Source: Reyranellaceae bacterium (lineage in GTDB: Bacteria; Pseudomonadota; Alphaproteobacteria; Reyranellales; Reyranellaceae). From it: DNA of 61,959 bases. The stretch covers positions 1 through 61,959 of the forward strand of contig JALHMM010000017.1 in NCBI GenBank assembly GCA_022844045.1, read 5' to 3'. The translations under genes were made by a program, and so were the position numbers. Shown one piece after another: positions 44,577-55,234 of this stretch; positions within the stretch are counted from its first letter, which is position 1; every line of letters begins with the position of its first letter. The notes below the pieces were generated by a model. That model saw only the letters and a program-made list of their open reading frames with translations. It had not been told where the DNA came from and ran no database searches.

Positions 44577-45586
44577 AAGCAGCCGTCGTCCGCGAGCATG
44601 GCGGCCCCGACCGCCTCGTCTTCGAGAAGGACTTCCCCGATCCGAAGCCCGGCGAGGGCGACGTGATCGTGGCGGTGAAGGCCTCGTCGCTGAACTACCA
44701 CGACGTCTTCACCCGGCGCGGTATGCCCGGCATCAAGGTGCCGATGCCGGCGATCATGGGTCTCGACGTCGCCGGCGAGATCGCCGAGATCGGGCCGGGC
44801 GTCGAGGGCTGGAAGAAGGGCGACCGCGTGCTGGTCGATCCGATCAACCGCGTCGAAGGCGGGCTGATGGGCGAAACCGTGCATGGCGGGCTGGGCGAAC
44901 TGTGCCGGGCGCGCGCGCATCAGCTCATCAAGATTCCCGAGGGCGTGGGCTTCGCCGACGCCGCCGCGCTGCCCGTCGCCTACGGCACGGCGCTGCGGAT
45001 GATGCGCACCAACGGCCATGTCGCGAAGGGCGAGACGGTGTTGATCCTGGGGGCATCCGGCGGCGTCGGCGTGTGCTGTCTGCAGCTCGCCAAGGGCGTC
45101 GGCGCCCATGTTATCGCCTGCGCCGGTACCGACGCCAAGGCGCAACGCCTCGCGGAACTCGGCGCGGACCGCACCATCAACTACGTGACCCACGACTTCC
45201 AGCAGGAGGTCTACAAGCACTACGGCAAGCCGACGCGGCGCGGCGCCGGCGCCACCCAGGGCATCGACGTCGTCGTCAACTACACCGGCGGCGACACCTG
45301 GGTGAAGTCATTGAAGGTGCTGAAGGTCGGCGGCCGGTTGCTGACCTGTGGTGCGACGGCGGGCTTTTCGCCCCAGGAGGACATCCGCTTCATCTGGACC
45401 TTCGAGCTCAAGATCCTGGGCTCCAACGGCTGGATGCGCCAGGACATCATCACGCTGCTCGACATGGTGCAGAAGGGCGAGCTGAAGGTGCTGATCGACA
45501 AGGTCTATCCGCTCGAGCAGGCGCGCGAGGCACTGCGGGTCATCGAGGACCGCGAGGTCTTCGGCAAGATCGTGGTGGCACCATGA
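44573..45586 (+). CDS. Zinc-type MDR dehydrogenase/quinone-oxidoreductase-like
   Basis: A 337-aa MDR: GroES-like N-terminus MKAAVVREHGGPDRLVFEKD, SSLNYHDVFTRRGMPGIKVP, IMGLDVAGEIAEIGPGVEGW, nucleotide motif LILGASGGVGVCCLQLAKGV, and a C-terminal VIEDREVFGKIVV. The catalytic and structural zinc cysteines of ADHs are largely missing, so it may be an NADPH enoyl or quinone reductase. Coupled with the ligase upstream and thioesterase downstream. Confidence 0.9.
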   Translation: MKAAVVREHGGPDRLVFEKDFPDPKPGEGDVIVAVKASSLNYHDVFTRRGMPGIKVPMPAIMGLDVAGEIAEIGPGVEGWKKGDRVLVDPINRVEGGLMGETVHGGLGELCRARAHQLIKIPEGVGFADAAALPVAYGTALRMMRTNGHVAKGETVLILGASGGVGVCCLQLAKGVGAHVIACAGTDAKAQRLAELGADRTINYVTHDFQQEVYKHYGKPTRRGAGATQGIDVVVNYTGGDTWVKSLKVLKVGGRLLTCGATAGFSPQEDIRFIWTFELKILGSNGWMRQDIITLLDMVQKGELKVLIDKVYPLEQAREALRVIEDREVFGKIVVAP

Positions 45587-46011
45587 GCGAGACGCTCACG
45601 CCGCTGACGAGCGCCGAAATCCAGGCGATGCTCGACAAGTCGCCGTTCATCTCGTTCATGGGCCTGCGGGTTACCGAAGCCGATGCGGCGCGCGAGCAGG
45701 TGACGATGACCTGCGCCATGCGCCCCGAGTTCGAGCGCGGCGCCGGCACTGGCCAATGGCATGGTGGGCCGATCGCCGCGATCATCGACACCGTCGGCGA
45801 CTACGCCCTGGTCATGGCTCTGCGCCGTGGCCTGCCCACGATCAACTTCCGCGTCGACTATCTGCGGCCGGCGATCAAGACGTCGCTGACCATGGTCGCG
45901 CGCGTGCGCCGCGCCGGCAAAAGCGTCGGCGTAGTCGATGTCGACGTCTACGACGACCGCAAGGCCCTGGTCGCCGTCGGCCGCGCCACCTACTCGACGC
46001 TGGCGGGCTAA
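45583..46011 (+). CDS. PaaI-family hotdog thioesterase
   Basis: A 142-aa hotdog-fold acyl-CoA thioesterase: SPFISFMGLRVTEADAAREQ, the active-site region GQWHGGPIAAIIDTVGDYAL, INFRVDYLRPA and VDVDVYDDRKALVAVGRATY. It probably releases the final acid from CoA in the pathway encoded by this operon, or rescues CoA. The ATG overlaps the dehydrogenase stop (ATGA); the long upstream in-frame reading is a shadow. Confidence 0.87.
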   Translation: MSETLTPLTSAEIQAMLDKSPFISFMGLRVTEADAAREQVTMTCAMRPEFERGAGTGQWHGGPIAAIIDTVGDYALVMALRRGLPTINFRVDYLRPAIKTSLTMVARVRRAGKSVGVVDVDVYDDRKALVAVGRATYSTLAG

Positions 46012-46095
46012 CACCAACGCCGCTCTCGCCGGCCGGCTTGCCCGAACGGGCACAAACCTGCTGATATCGCCCGTCGCCTGGGGGCGCGGGGGGAG

Positions 46096-47202
46096 ATGAT
46101 CGGCCGGTTCCTGCGCACGCATCGCTCGATCTACTGTGATCGCGACCGCGTCTATCACGCGGCGATCGGCGAGGATCGCGGGCTCAGCTCGCCGTGGCTA
46201 ATCCTCGGCGTCGGCATGGTCCTGCTTGGCGCGCTCGATCTGTGGCTGTTCGCCGGCGCGTCGCTGTTCGACGACGCCGTCACGCCCTACCTGCCGTGGA
46301 ACATCCTGGCGCCGCAGGTCGTGATCTGGCTGGCGGGCGTCGTCGTGATCAGCATCGTGATGGCGATACTGGGCGCGCCGACCCGGCCAATGGTCATCGC
46401 ACGCCTGTGGGCCTATGTGATGGGCCATGTCGCCACCGTGATGCCGCCGGCGCTCCTGACCATCCTTGGCCTGCGCTCGCTGCTGCTGGAGTCTTCGACC
46501 ATCGAGGTGCCGGCGGCGCTGCTCTTCTCGGCGATCTCGCTGGCCGTCGTCATCTGGCTGGGCGCGGGGCTGCGCGAGCTGGCGGGGCACCGGACCCTGC
46601 CCGCCGTCGTCGCCGCGGTCCTGGCGTTGGCCGCCGGCGTGGCGATCGCCGAGACCAAGCGACGCTTCGTCTCGAGCTTCCAGGATATCCAGAGCGGCAG
46701 CATGCGGCCGGGCTTCGATCTCGGCGATCGCATCCTGATCAACAGCGTGTTGCCGATGCTGCGCGAGCCGCGTGCCGGCGACATCGTGATCTATAGGATG
46801 CGGCACGCTCGCCCCGACGACACCGCCTCCTACGTCCATCGCATCGTCGGCGTGCCAGGCGACCGCATCGCCTTCGTCGAGTGCGGCGTCACGGTCAACG
46901 GCCGGCCGGCGCGCGCCGGCGATCGCGTGCGAAGCGAAAATCCCGGCATCCGCACACCGCTATGGGTGATGCCCGAAAAGCTCGCTGGCAAGAGCTTCCA
47001 CGTCACCTTCGACAACTTCCGTGACCCGCTCTGCCAGCGCGTGCCGGTCACCGTGCCACCGGGCTACTTCTACGTCGCCGGCGACGCGCGCGACCGTTCG
47101 ATCGACAGCCGCATGCCCTCGCACGGCCTGATACCGCGCGCGGCGATCACGGGCATAGCGATCTACGTCTACGCCTCGACGCGGCCGTCGCGTCGGCTGT
47201 GA
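46096..47202 (+). CDS. Signal-peptidase-I-like protein with N-terminal membrane domain and Ser/His site
   Basis: A 368-aa fusion. Residues 1-180 contain about five hydrophobic helices resembling a Yip1-type membrane domain; residues 185-365 are an S26 signal-peptidase fold. Nucleophile Ser202 is in IQSGSMRPGFDLGDR. The usual box-D Lys (KRVVG-x-PGD) is replaced by His248 in YVHRIVGVPGD, giving a Ser/His pair as in ER-type signal peptidases. Box E is present as YFYVAGDARDRSIDSR. It may process a special substrate rather than replace LepB. GGGGGGAG ribosome site before the ATG. Confidence 0.82.
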   Translation: MIGRFLRTHRSIYCDRDRVYHAAIGEDRGLSSPWLILGVGMVLLGALDLWLFAGASLFDDAVTPYLPWNILAPQVVIWLAGVVVISIVMAILGAPTRPMVIARLWAYVMGHVATVMPPALLTILGLRSLLLESSTIEVPAALLFSAISLAVVIWLGAGLRELAGHRTLPAVVAAVLALAAGVAIAETKRRFVSSFQDIQSGSMRPGFDLGDRILINSVLPMLREPRAGDIVIYRMRHARPDDTASYVHRIVGVPGDRIAFVECGVTVNGRPARAGDRVRSENPGIRTPLWVMPEKLAGKSFHVTFDNFRDPLCQRVPVTVPPGYFYVAGDARDRSIDSRMPSHGLIPRAAITGIAIYVYASTRPSRRL

Positions 47203-47237
47203 ACCTTTGTGCCGCGCCGCCGCCGCTCTTCACTGGC

Positions 47238-48326
47238 CTAACGCTGTAGCCGCGCGAGGCCGGCCCAGTCGAACTCGACGCCGTGGCCTGGTGTGTCGCC
47301 AGCGATGGCGCAGCCGTCGACGATGGCAAGCGGCCGGCTGATGTAGCGATCGAGGCCGAAGCCGTGCGCCTCAAGATAGCTGCGGTTCGGGCAGGCGGCG
47401 AGGAGATGGACGGTGATGTCGTGCGCGCCGTGCGACGTCACAGGCAGGTTGTGGGCCTCGGCGAGGTGGGCGACCTTCATGAACACGGTCACGCCGCCGC
47501 AATTCGTCACGTCGGGCTCTGGATACGACACGCCACCCGCCGCGATCATCTGCTTGAACTCCCACAGCGTACGGAAGTTCTCGCCGGTGGCGATCGGTAT
47601 GCCGCCTTCGCGCGCGATCCGCCCGTGCCCGGCGACATCGTCGGGTATCGTCGGTTCCTCGAGCCACACCAGATCGTAGGGCTGCAGCATACGCGCCCGC
47701 TGGATCGCCTCGTGGGCCGTCCACTTCATGTTGGCGTCGACCATCAGCGGAAAGCCGTCGCCCAAATGCCTGCGCATCGCCGCGACCTTTACGACGTCCT
47801 CGCTGGCGCGCTCGCGGCCGACCTTCATCTTGATCGCGCGAAAGCCCTTGGCGAGGTTTCCGTCGGTCTGCTTCAGCAGCGCCGTGACGTCGAGATCGAG
47901 ATCGATCCCGCCTGCATAGCACGGCACCCTGGGATCGTTGCCGCCCAGCATTTTCCACAGCGGCAGCCCGGCCCGCCGCGCCTTCAGGTCGTGCAGCGCG
48001 ATGTCCAGGGCGGACTGCGCGAGCACCGCGGCGCCGCCGCGGCCGCCGTAGTGCAGCCCCCACCAGACCTTGGTCCAGATCGCCTCGATGAGATCGGCGT
48101 CCTCGCCCGTCACGATCTCGGCGATGTCGCCGGCCAAGGTGGCATGGATCGCCGCGCCGTTGCGCCCCGTCGTGTAGGTGTAACCGACGCCCTCGGCCCC
48201 ATCGGCATCCCGCACGCGCGCCGTGACGATCTCGAACGCGGTCATGACGCCGTGTGTCGAATCGGACAGCGCCACGTCGAGCGGGATCCGATAGTGCCCG
48301 GCCTCGACGGCCGCGATCTTCGCCAC
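47238..48326 (-). CDS. Enolase-superfamily (mandelate racemase/muconate lactonizing) enzyme
   Basis: A 362-aa MR/MLE protein. Catalytic K-x-K in FRAIKMKVGRERA, metal ligands Asp in LMVDANMKW, Glu in LVWLEEPTIP and Glu in ATGENFRTLWEF, and His in VTSHGAHDITVHL (MR-type general base). It probably dehydrates or racemises a sugar acid or hydroxyacid by abstracting an alpha proton. Next to an IPMDH-like dehydrogenase in the same orientation (30 bp apart), which could oxidise a related hydroxyacid. Confidence 0.88.
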   Translation of the reverse strand: MAKIAAVEAGHYRIPLDVALSDSTHGVMTAFEIVTARVRDADGAEGVGYTYTTGRNGAAIHATLAGDIAEIVTGEDADLIEAIWTKVWWGLHYGGRGGAAVLAQSALDIALHDLKARRAGLPLWKMLGGNDPRVPCYAGGIDLDLDVTALLKQTDGNLAKGFRAIKMKVGRERASEDVVKVAAMRRHLGDGFPLMVDANMKWTAHEAIQRARMLQPYDLVWLEEPTIPDDVAGHGRIAREGGIPIATGENFRTLWEFKQMIAAGGVSYPEPDVTNCGGVTVFMKVAHLAEAHNLPVTSHGAHDITVHLLAACPNRSYLEAHGFGLDRYISRPLAIVDGCAIAGDTPGHGVEFDWAGLARLQR

Positions 48327-48356
48327 GTGTGTCCTCCGCGATTGCCGGGAATCAGC

Positions 48357-49493
48357 TCACATCGCCGGCGCGCGCACCGGCCGCCGCGCGGCGAGCTTCG
48401 CGGTCAGCAGATCGGTGACCGCCTTGACCGCCGCCTTGAGCCCTTGATCACCGCCGAATTCCATCGGCCGCAGCGCGCGCGTCGCGAAGCCCTCTTCGAC
48501 CGCGTCCTGCAACAGCGCGGCGCCCTCGCTCAGCGTCTCGACCCCGTGTCGCTCGCCCAACCAGTCCAGCATCATCGCCGCCGACAGAATGGTCGCGGTC
48601 GGATTCGCCTTGTCCTGGCCCGTGATGTCGGGCGCGCTGCCATGCGCCGGCTGGAACAGGCCGTGCTCGTCGCCAAGCTCGGCGCAGGGCGCCAACCCCA
48701 TGCCACCGACGAGGCCGCCGCCGAGATCGGACAGGATGTCGCCGAACATGTTCTCCATGACGAGCACGTCGAAATCCCAGGGCCGGCGGATGAAGTCGAG
48801 GGCCTGGGCGTCGACATAGTTGTAGTCGGCTTGGATGTCGGGGAACCGCGCGCGCCGCTCGTCGAAGATCTTGCGGAAGAAGGCGAAGGCGCGGAAGACG
48901 TTGGCCTTGTCGACGCAAGTGACTCGCCCCTTCGCCGGATTTCGCTGCTTGCGACCGCGGGCGATGCGGAAAGCGGTGTCACAAAGCTTCTCGGTCGTGG
49001 TTCGCGTGATGCGCAGTGTCTCGCGCGCCTCGCGATCGTCGATCACCTCGCCCTTGCCGTGCGTGTAGAACAAGCCCTCGGTCGACTCGCGCAGGATCAC
49101 CATGTCGATGTTCGCCGCGCGCTCGTCGAGGAGCCGCCGGGGCGTGTTGGGAAACGCCTTGATGGGCCTGACGCCGGCGTAGAGCTGGAACTCCTCGCGC
49201 AGCCTCAGGTGCGGCGATATCTCGGTGCCGTCGGCATGACGCACAGCGGGCCAGCCCATCGCCCCCATCAAGATCGCATCGGCCTGACGCGCTGCCTCGA
49301 AGGCTTCCGGCGAGATATCCCGGCCACTCTCCTGGAAGTACCGCGCGCCCATGTCGGGGCGGTCCTCGAACTCCAGCTTGAATCCACCCAACGCGGCTTC
49401 GATGATGCCCAGGAGATGCACGGCCGGCGGCACGATCTCCCGGCCGATGCCGTCGCCGGGCAGCGTAACGATCCGCAGGCGCTTGTTGCTCAC
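48357..49493 (-). CDS. Isopropylmalate/isocitrate/tartrate dehydrogenase-family enzyme
   Basis: A 378-aa beta-decarboxylating dehydrogenase: [77 protein letters not shown] and [20 protein letters not shown]. It uses NAD and Mg2+ to oxidise and decarboxylate a malate-type acid. Sequence details and context suggest a tartrate or substituted-malate enzyme rather than the housekeeping LeuB. A GTG start at 49493 is chosen to match the family N-terminus [14 protein letters not shown]. Divergent from apt. Confidence 0.85.
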   Translation of the reverse strand: MSNKRLRIVTLPGDGIGREIVPPAVHLLGIIEAALGGFKLEFEDRPDMGARYFQESGRDISPEAFEAARQADAILMGAMGWPAVRHADGTEISPHLRLREEFQLYAGVRPIKAFPNTPRRLLDERAANIDMVILRESTEGLFYTHGKGEVIDDREARETLRITRTTTEKLCDTAFRIARGRKQRNPAKGRVTCVDKANVFRAFAFFRKIFDERRARFPDIQADYNYVDAQALDFIRRPWDFDVLVMENMFGDILSDLGGGLVGGMGLAPCAELGDEHGLFQPAHGSAPDITGQDKANPTATILSAAMMLDWLGERHGVETLSEGAALLQDAVEEGFATRALRPMEFGGDQGLKAAVKAVTDLLTAKLAARRPVRAPAM

Positions 49494-49611
49494 GATGGTG
49501 TTCCGAATCTGGGATGCTGGGCCGATCGTACGCGATGTACCGGCCGACGCAAACCCGGCATCGGCGCACGAAGGGCTTGCGGCAGGGCTCGACGCATTGC
49601 AAGACGATGCC

Positions 49612-50127
49612 ATGGACCTCAAGAGCTACATCCGGACCGTTCCCGACTTCCCCAAGCCGGGCATCCAGTTCTACGACATCACCACCCTGCTGCTGCATGC
49701 CGAGGCGTGGCGCGAGACGGTCGACCTGCTGGCCGACGCGGTGAAGAAGCACCAGCCCGACCTACTGGCCGGTATCGAATCGCGCGGCTTCATCTTCGGC
49801 GCGCCGGTCGCCTACGCGCTGGGCCTGGGCTTCGTCATCCTGCGCAAGAAGGGCAAGCTGCCCGGCTCCAAGGCCAGCCATACCTACGAGCTGGAATACG
49901 GCAACGACACCATCGAGATGCACGACGACGCCGTGCGGCCCGGCCAGCGCGTCGTGCTGATCGACGACCTGCTGGCCACCGGCGGTACGATGGACGCCGC
50001 GGTCCGCCTGCTGCGCGATATCGGCGCCACGGTGCCCGCCGCGGCCTGTGTCATCGAGCTGACATTCCTCAAAGGTCGCGGCCGGCTCGACATTCCAGTC
50101 GAGTCCCTGCTCACCTATGACGACTGA
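49612..50127 (+). CDS. apt: Adenine phosphoribosyltransferase
   Basis: A 171-aa purine-salvage enzyme making AMP from adenine and PRPP. It begins [20 protein letters not shown], the family start, has [20 protein letters not shown], and the PRPP-binding [16 protein letters not shown]. Length and order are canonical. The ATG at 49612 is preferred over upstream in-frame starts. Confidence 0.96.
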   Translation: MDLKSYIRTVPDFPKPGIQFYDITTLLLHAEAWRETVDLLADAVKKHQPDLLAGIESRGFIFGAPVAYALGLGFVILRKKGKLPGSKASHTYELEYGNDTIEMHDDAVRPGQRVVLIDDLLATGGTMDAAVRLLRDIGATVPAAACVIELTFLKGRGRLDIPVESLLTYDD

Positions 50128-50254
50128 AGCGCGATTGCGTCACCCCATCAGGCGCCGTAGGGTGCGGTCGACAAAGGGGGCATGTCGGGATGGTTGCGGG
50201 GCGCGAGAAGCGCGTCGCTGATGCAATCGATGGCGGAGACGGGAGATCGCTGAC

Positions 50255-50479
50255 GTGGCGGATACGGTCTGGAAAGTCAGCATTTCGGGCATCGTGAGCC
50301 GGCGCGTCGATGGCGTGCGGTTCCCGGTGAACGAGGGCGACTGGACCATGCGGCGGACGCCGTCGGGCGCCTACCGCCTGACCTGCCTGTTCGACGATCC
50401 CTTCGAGATCTCGCAGAGCGAGGCCGAAACGTATATCCGCGCCAAGTCGATCAAGATCATCGAGGGCACTTGGCCCTAG
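50255..50479 (+). CDS. Small hypothetical protein
   Basis: A 74-aa protein starting at GTG with GGGAG upstream. It contains VWKVSISGIVSRRVDGVRFP and FDDPFEISQSEAETYIRAKS; the latter looks like a short alpha helix. Family unknown; no signal peptide, membrane segment or metal motif. Codon use fits its neighbours, so it is probably a real gene between apt and the Liv operon. Confidence 0.55.
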   Translation: MADTVWKVSISGIVSRRVDGVRFPVNEGDWTMRRTPSGAYRLTCLFDDPFEISQSEAETYIRAKSIKIIEGTWP

Positions 50480-50577
50480 CTGTTGGGCCCTGATCGATGA
50501 TCGCCTGAACCTTCTGTTGCGTCCGTTCAGCGCGCTGGCGTAGCGTCTTGCTGTGTCGCGCTCGGCAGGGGGTTTCC

Positions 50578-51810
50578 ATGGCTCGCAAACAGTCTCGCTT
50601 CGGCGTCTCGCGCCGCTCGTTCGTCGGCGGCGCCGGTGCGCTGTCGGTTGGTCTCGCCGGCTTCCCGGCGATCCTCGGCGCGCAGGCCAAGACCGTTAAG
50701 GTCGGCCTGATCCATCCCGTCACCGGCTTCGTCGCCTATAACGGCCAGCAGAGCCGGCTGGGCGCCACCATGGCCATCGAGGACGTCAACAAGGCCGGCG
50801 GCATCAAGTCGATGGGCGGCGCCAAGCTCGAGGCGCTGCTGGGCGACAGCCAGTCCAAGGTCGAGGTCGGCGTCAGCGAGGTCGAGAAGATGAACGAGGC
50901 CGGCGCCTCGGCCTTCATCGGCTGCTTCCAGAGCCCGGTCGGCATCGCCGCGACGCAAGCGGCGGCGAAGTACAACACGCCGTTCCTGATCGACGTCGGC
51001 GCCTCGGACCAGCTGGTGAAGCGCGGGCTGAAGAACGTGTTCCGGCTGAAGCCCGGCTTCGGCAAGTGCGTCGACGACGGCATCGCCACCCTGGGCGCGA
51101 TCAACAAGGGCGCCGGCGGCCCGGCCAAGACCGCGGTGATCGTGCACGAGAGCGGCGAGTTCGGCACCGGCACCGCCAAGCTGCTGGCCGGCAAGCTGCC
51201 GTCGATCGGCATCGAGGCCAAGGAGCTGGTCCCGCACGACAACCCGACGCGCAGCTTCGACAATATCGCGTTGCGCATCCGCTCGATGGCGCCCGACATC
51301 GTGATGATGTCGAATTACGGCAACGAGTACATGCTGCTGGCGCGCACGCTCTTCCAGCAGAAGGTCGAGCTCAAGGGCATGTTCTCGGTGCTGGGCGGCG
51401 GCTTCAACTACAAGTTCGTCAAGGACATGCCCGACGTGTCGCAATTCATGATGGACACCAATCACTGGTTCAACCCGCGCAGCGAGGCCGCGCAGGCGCT
51501 GAAGAAGCGGGTCGAGGCCGGCGGCGCGCTGTTCACCTTCGAGGTCTATCTCTCCTACACCAACGTCATGCTGCTGGCCGATGCGCTGGAGCGCGCCCAG
51601 TCGGCCGACAAGGAGAAGCTGATCGCGGCGCTGGCCGCCTCGACCTTCAAGGCCGAGCTGATGCCCTACGGGCCGACCAAGTTCGTCGACGGACAGAACG
51701 AGGGTGGCCTGCCGGCGGTGATGCAATCGCTGAAGGGCGAGATCGAGGTCATCGCGCCCGAGCAGTTTGCCTCGGCCAAGGCCGTCTTCCCGCGCCCGAA
51801 GTTCACTTGA
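50578..51810 (+). CDS. Branched-chain amino acid-type ABC transporter substrate-binding protein (LivK-like)
   Basis: A 410-aa periplasmic binding protein (peripla_BP_6). A twin-arginine signal VSRRSFVGGAGALSVGLAGF is at residues 10-29; the mature protein starts KTVKVGLIHPVTGFVAYNGQ and continues as a type I periplasmic fold. It captures an amino acid or aromatic or short-chain acid; substrate unknown. RBS AGGGGG before the ATG. A repeat separates it from the permease genes. Confidence 0.9.
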   Translation: MARKQSRFGVSRRSFVGGAGALSVGLAGFPAILGAQAKTVKVGLIHPVTGFVAYNGQQSRLGATMAIEDVNKAGGIKSMGGAKLEALLGDSQSKVEVGVSEVEKMNEAGASAFIGCFQSPVGIAATQAAAKYNTPFLIDVGASDQLVKRGLKNVFRLKPGFGKCVDDGIATLGAINKGAGGPAKTAVIVHESGEFGTGTAKLLAGKLPSIGIEAKELVPHDNPTRSFDNIALRIRSMAPDIVMMSNYGNEYMLLARTLFQQKVELKGMFSVLGGGFNYKFVKDMPDVSQFMMDTNHWFNPRSEAAQALKKRVEAGGALFTFEVYLSYTNVMLLADALERAQSADKEKLIAALAASTFKAELMPYGPTKFVDGQNEGGLPAVMQSLKGEIEVIAPEQFASAKAVFPRPKFT

Positions 51811-51818
51811 GCCTCGAC

Positions 51819-51924
51819 CTCATGCTGAGGAGGTCGCGCCAGCGGCCGTCTCGAAGCATGGGCCACACACCCGGTCGTCGCCCACCCTTCGAGACGCGCC
51901 CCTTGGGCGTTCCTCAGGGTGAGG
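51819..51924. repeat. Inverted repeat, CCTCATGCTGAGGAGG / CCTCAGGGTGAGG type
   Basis: Arms CCTCATGCTGAGGAGG... and ...TTCCTCAGGGTGAGG with inner CGTCTCGAAGCATGGG / CCCACCCTTCGAGACG, a 106-bp element that folds into one hairpin. Elements of this CTCATGCTGAGG...CCTCAGGGTGAGG type are common in alphaproteobacteria. Sits between the binding-protein gene and livH. Confidence 0.75.
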
Positions 51925-51946
51925 TGGGTGCGCTGGCTCCCGTCGC

Positions 51947-52816
51947 ATGAGCCTCGACATCGTCTTCGCGGGCATCGTCAACGGCCTGATGGCCGGGGGC
52001 GTCTATGTGCTGGTCGCCGTCGGGCTCACCCTGATCTACGGCGTCCTGCACATCATCAACTTCGCGCATGGCAGCCTGCTGATGCTGGCGATGTACGCGG
52101 TGTACTTTCTGTTTCGTAAGCCGCTGGGACTGGATCCTTACGCCGCGCTGCCGCTGGTGACCGCCGGCGCGTTTGTGTTCGGCTACCTCCTCTATCGCGG
52201 CGTGATCGGCCGTTTCGCCCACGGCAAGGACGAGAACATCCTGCTGATCACGCTGGGCCTGTCGATCGTCGCCGACAACGCCGCGCTGTTCTTCTTCACC
52301 GGCGACACCCAGACCATCGACGTCTCCTACGCAGGCCGCTTCCTCGAGCTCGGTCCCGCCCTGATACCGCTGCCCAAGCTGGTATCCTTCCTCGCCTCGC
52401 TGCTGATCTGCGCCCTGCTCGGCCTGTGGATGGCCTTCACCGACACCGGCAAGGCGATCCGTGCCGTCGCCAAGGAACGCCAGGGCGCGCGGCTGGTCGG
52501 CATCGATGTCGAGAACATCTTCGCCATCGCCTACGGCATCGGCATCGCCTGCCTCGGCGCCGCAGCCTGCCTGCTGATGCCGTTCTTCTATGTCAGCCCC
52601 TCCTCCGGCCACGCCTTCGTGCTGATCGCCTTCACCACAGTCGTACTGGGTGGCATGGGCAGCTTCGCCGGCGCGCTGATCGGCGGGCTGCTGATCGGCA
52701 TCGTCGAGTCGCTGGGCGGTCTGCGCTTCGGCGAGCAGCTCGGCCAGATCGCTATCCCGCTGGTCTTCATCCTGGTGCTGCTGCTGCGGCCCACCGGCCT
52801 GTTCGGGGGTCGCTGA
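51947..52816 (+). CDS. livH: Branched-chain amino acid-type ABC permease LivH
   Basis: A 289-aa permease with about eight helices: IVFAGIVNGLMAGGVYVLVA, VGLTLIYGVLHIINFAHGSL (the family motif), AFTTVVLGGMGSFAGALIGG and ALIGGLLIGIVESLGGLRFG. Forms the channel with LivM. The stop overlaps the livM start by one base (TGATG). Confidence 0.94.
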   Translation: MSLDIVFAGIVNGLMAGGVYVLVAVGLTLIYGVLHIINFAHGSLLMLAMYAVYFLFRKPLGLDPYAALPLVTAGAFVFGYLLYRGVIGRFAHGKDENILLITLGLSIVADNAALFFFTGDTQTIDVSYAGRFLELGPALIPLPKLVSFLASLLICALLGLWMAFTDTGKAIRAVAKERQGARLVGIDVENIFAIAYGIGIACLGAAACLLMPFFYVSPSSGHAFVLIAFTTVVLGGMGSFAGALIGGLLIGIVESLGGLRFGEQLGQIAIPLVFILVLLLRPTGLFGGR

Positions 52817-53796
52817 TGAGCCGCCGCACGATGCTGTGGTGCGCCACCGGCCTGCTGCTGGCGATCCTCTATCCGCTGCTGTTCGGCGGCCCGTCGCTGA
52901 TCACGCGCTCGAACTACGCCATCAACATCGCCTTCCTGATCCTGTTTGCCGCCTTCCTCGGCCAGAGCTGGAATATCGCCGGCGGCTATGCCGGCCAGAC
53001 CTCGTTCGGCCATGTCGTGTTCTTCGGCACTGGCGCTTATGTCTCGACCATCCTGCACGTCACCCATGGCTGGAACCCGTGGCTCGCCTGGCCGGTGGCG
53101 ATCGCCTCGGGGGGACTGGTCGGCGCCTTCATCGGCATGCTGAGCTTCCGCGCCGGGCTGCGCGGCTCGTACTTCGCGTTGATCACCCTGGCGTTCGCGG
53201 AAGTCTTCCGCATCGTCGCGAACTCGATCCCGCAGACGCGCGGTGGCCTAGGCATCCTGATCAAGGCCGATCAGCGGCCCGAGAACTTCCAGTTCCGCGA
53301 CCCGATGTGGTTCTACTACCTCGCGCTCGTGCTCTGCGTCATCGGGCTGGCGATCGCCTGGTGGCTCACGCGCTCGCGCTTCGGCGCGCGCCTGGCGGCG
53401 ATCCGCGAGAACGAGGACGCGGCGATGGCGCTCGGCATCGACGTCTTTCGCGAGAAGGTGCGCGTGCTGGCGCTGTCGGGCGCGATGTGCGCCGCCGGCG
53501 GCACGGTCTACGCGCAGAAATACCTCTACCTCGATCCCTCGATCGCCTTCGGTGTCGAGAAATCGGTGGAGATGCTGCTGGTCAGCATGATCGGCGGCGC
53601 CGGCACGATCTTCGGCCCGCTGATTGGCTCGGGCGTGCTGCACCTCGTGAGCGAGATCACCCGCGACCTCGGCAATGTCGTGCCCGGAATCAAGAATGCC
53701 CAGCCGCTGGCCTTGATCGTCTACGGCCTGATCCTCGTGGTCATTGTCGCCTACCTGCCCAATGGCCTCACCGGCCTGCTGCGACGGCGGCGCTGA
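52816..53796 (+). CDS. livM: Branched-chain amino acid-type ABC permease LivM
   Basis: A 326-aa permease: FLGQSWNIAGGYAGQTSFGH (family hallmark), GSYFALITLAFAEVFRIVAN, RLAAIRENEDAAMALGIDVF and MLLVSMIGGAGTIFGPLIGS. The start at 52816 is the ATG within TGATG at the end of livH; upstream in-frame sequence is a shadow of livH. Confidence 0.94.
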   Translation: MSRRTMLWCATGLLLAILYPLLFGGPSLITRSNYAINIAFLILFAAFLGQSWNIAGGYAGQTSFGHVVFFGTGAYVSTILHVTHGWNPWLAWPVAIASGGLVGAFIGMLSFRAGLRGSYFALITLAFAEVFRIVANSIPQTRGGLGILIKADQRPENFQFRDPMWFYYLALVLCVIGLAIAWWLTRSRFGARLAAIRENEDAAMALGIDVFREKVRVLALSGAMCAAGGTVYAQKYLYLDPSIAFGVEKSVEMLLVSMIGGAGTIFGPLIGSGVLHLVSEITRDLGNVVPGIKNAQPLALIVYGLILVVIVAYLPNGLTGLLRRRR

Positions 53797-53798
53797 GC

Positions 53799-55227
<1,429 letters not shown>

Positions 55228-55234
55228 GGACACG

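Noticed and set aside
50255..50479. Small gene as a possible transcription factor or toxin
   Set aside because: No motif supports either; it is listed only as hypothetical.
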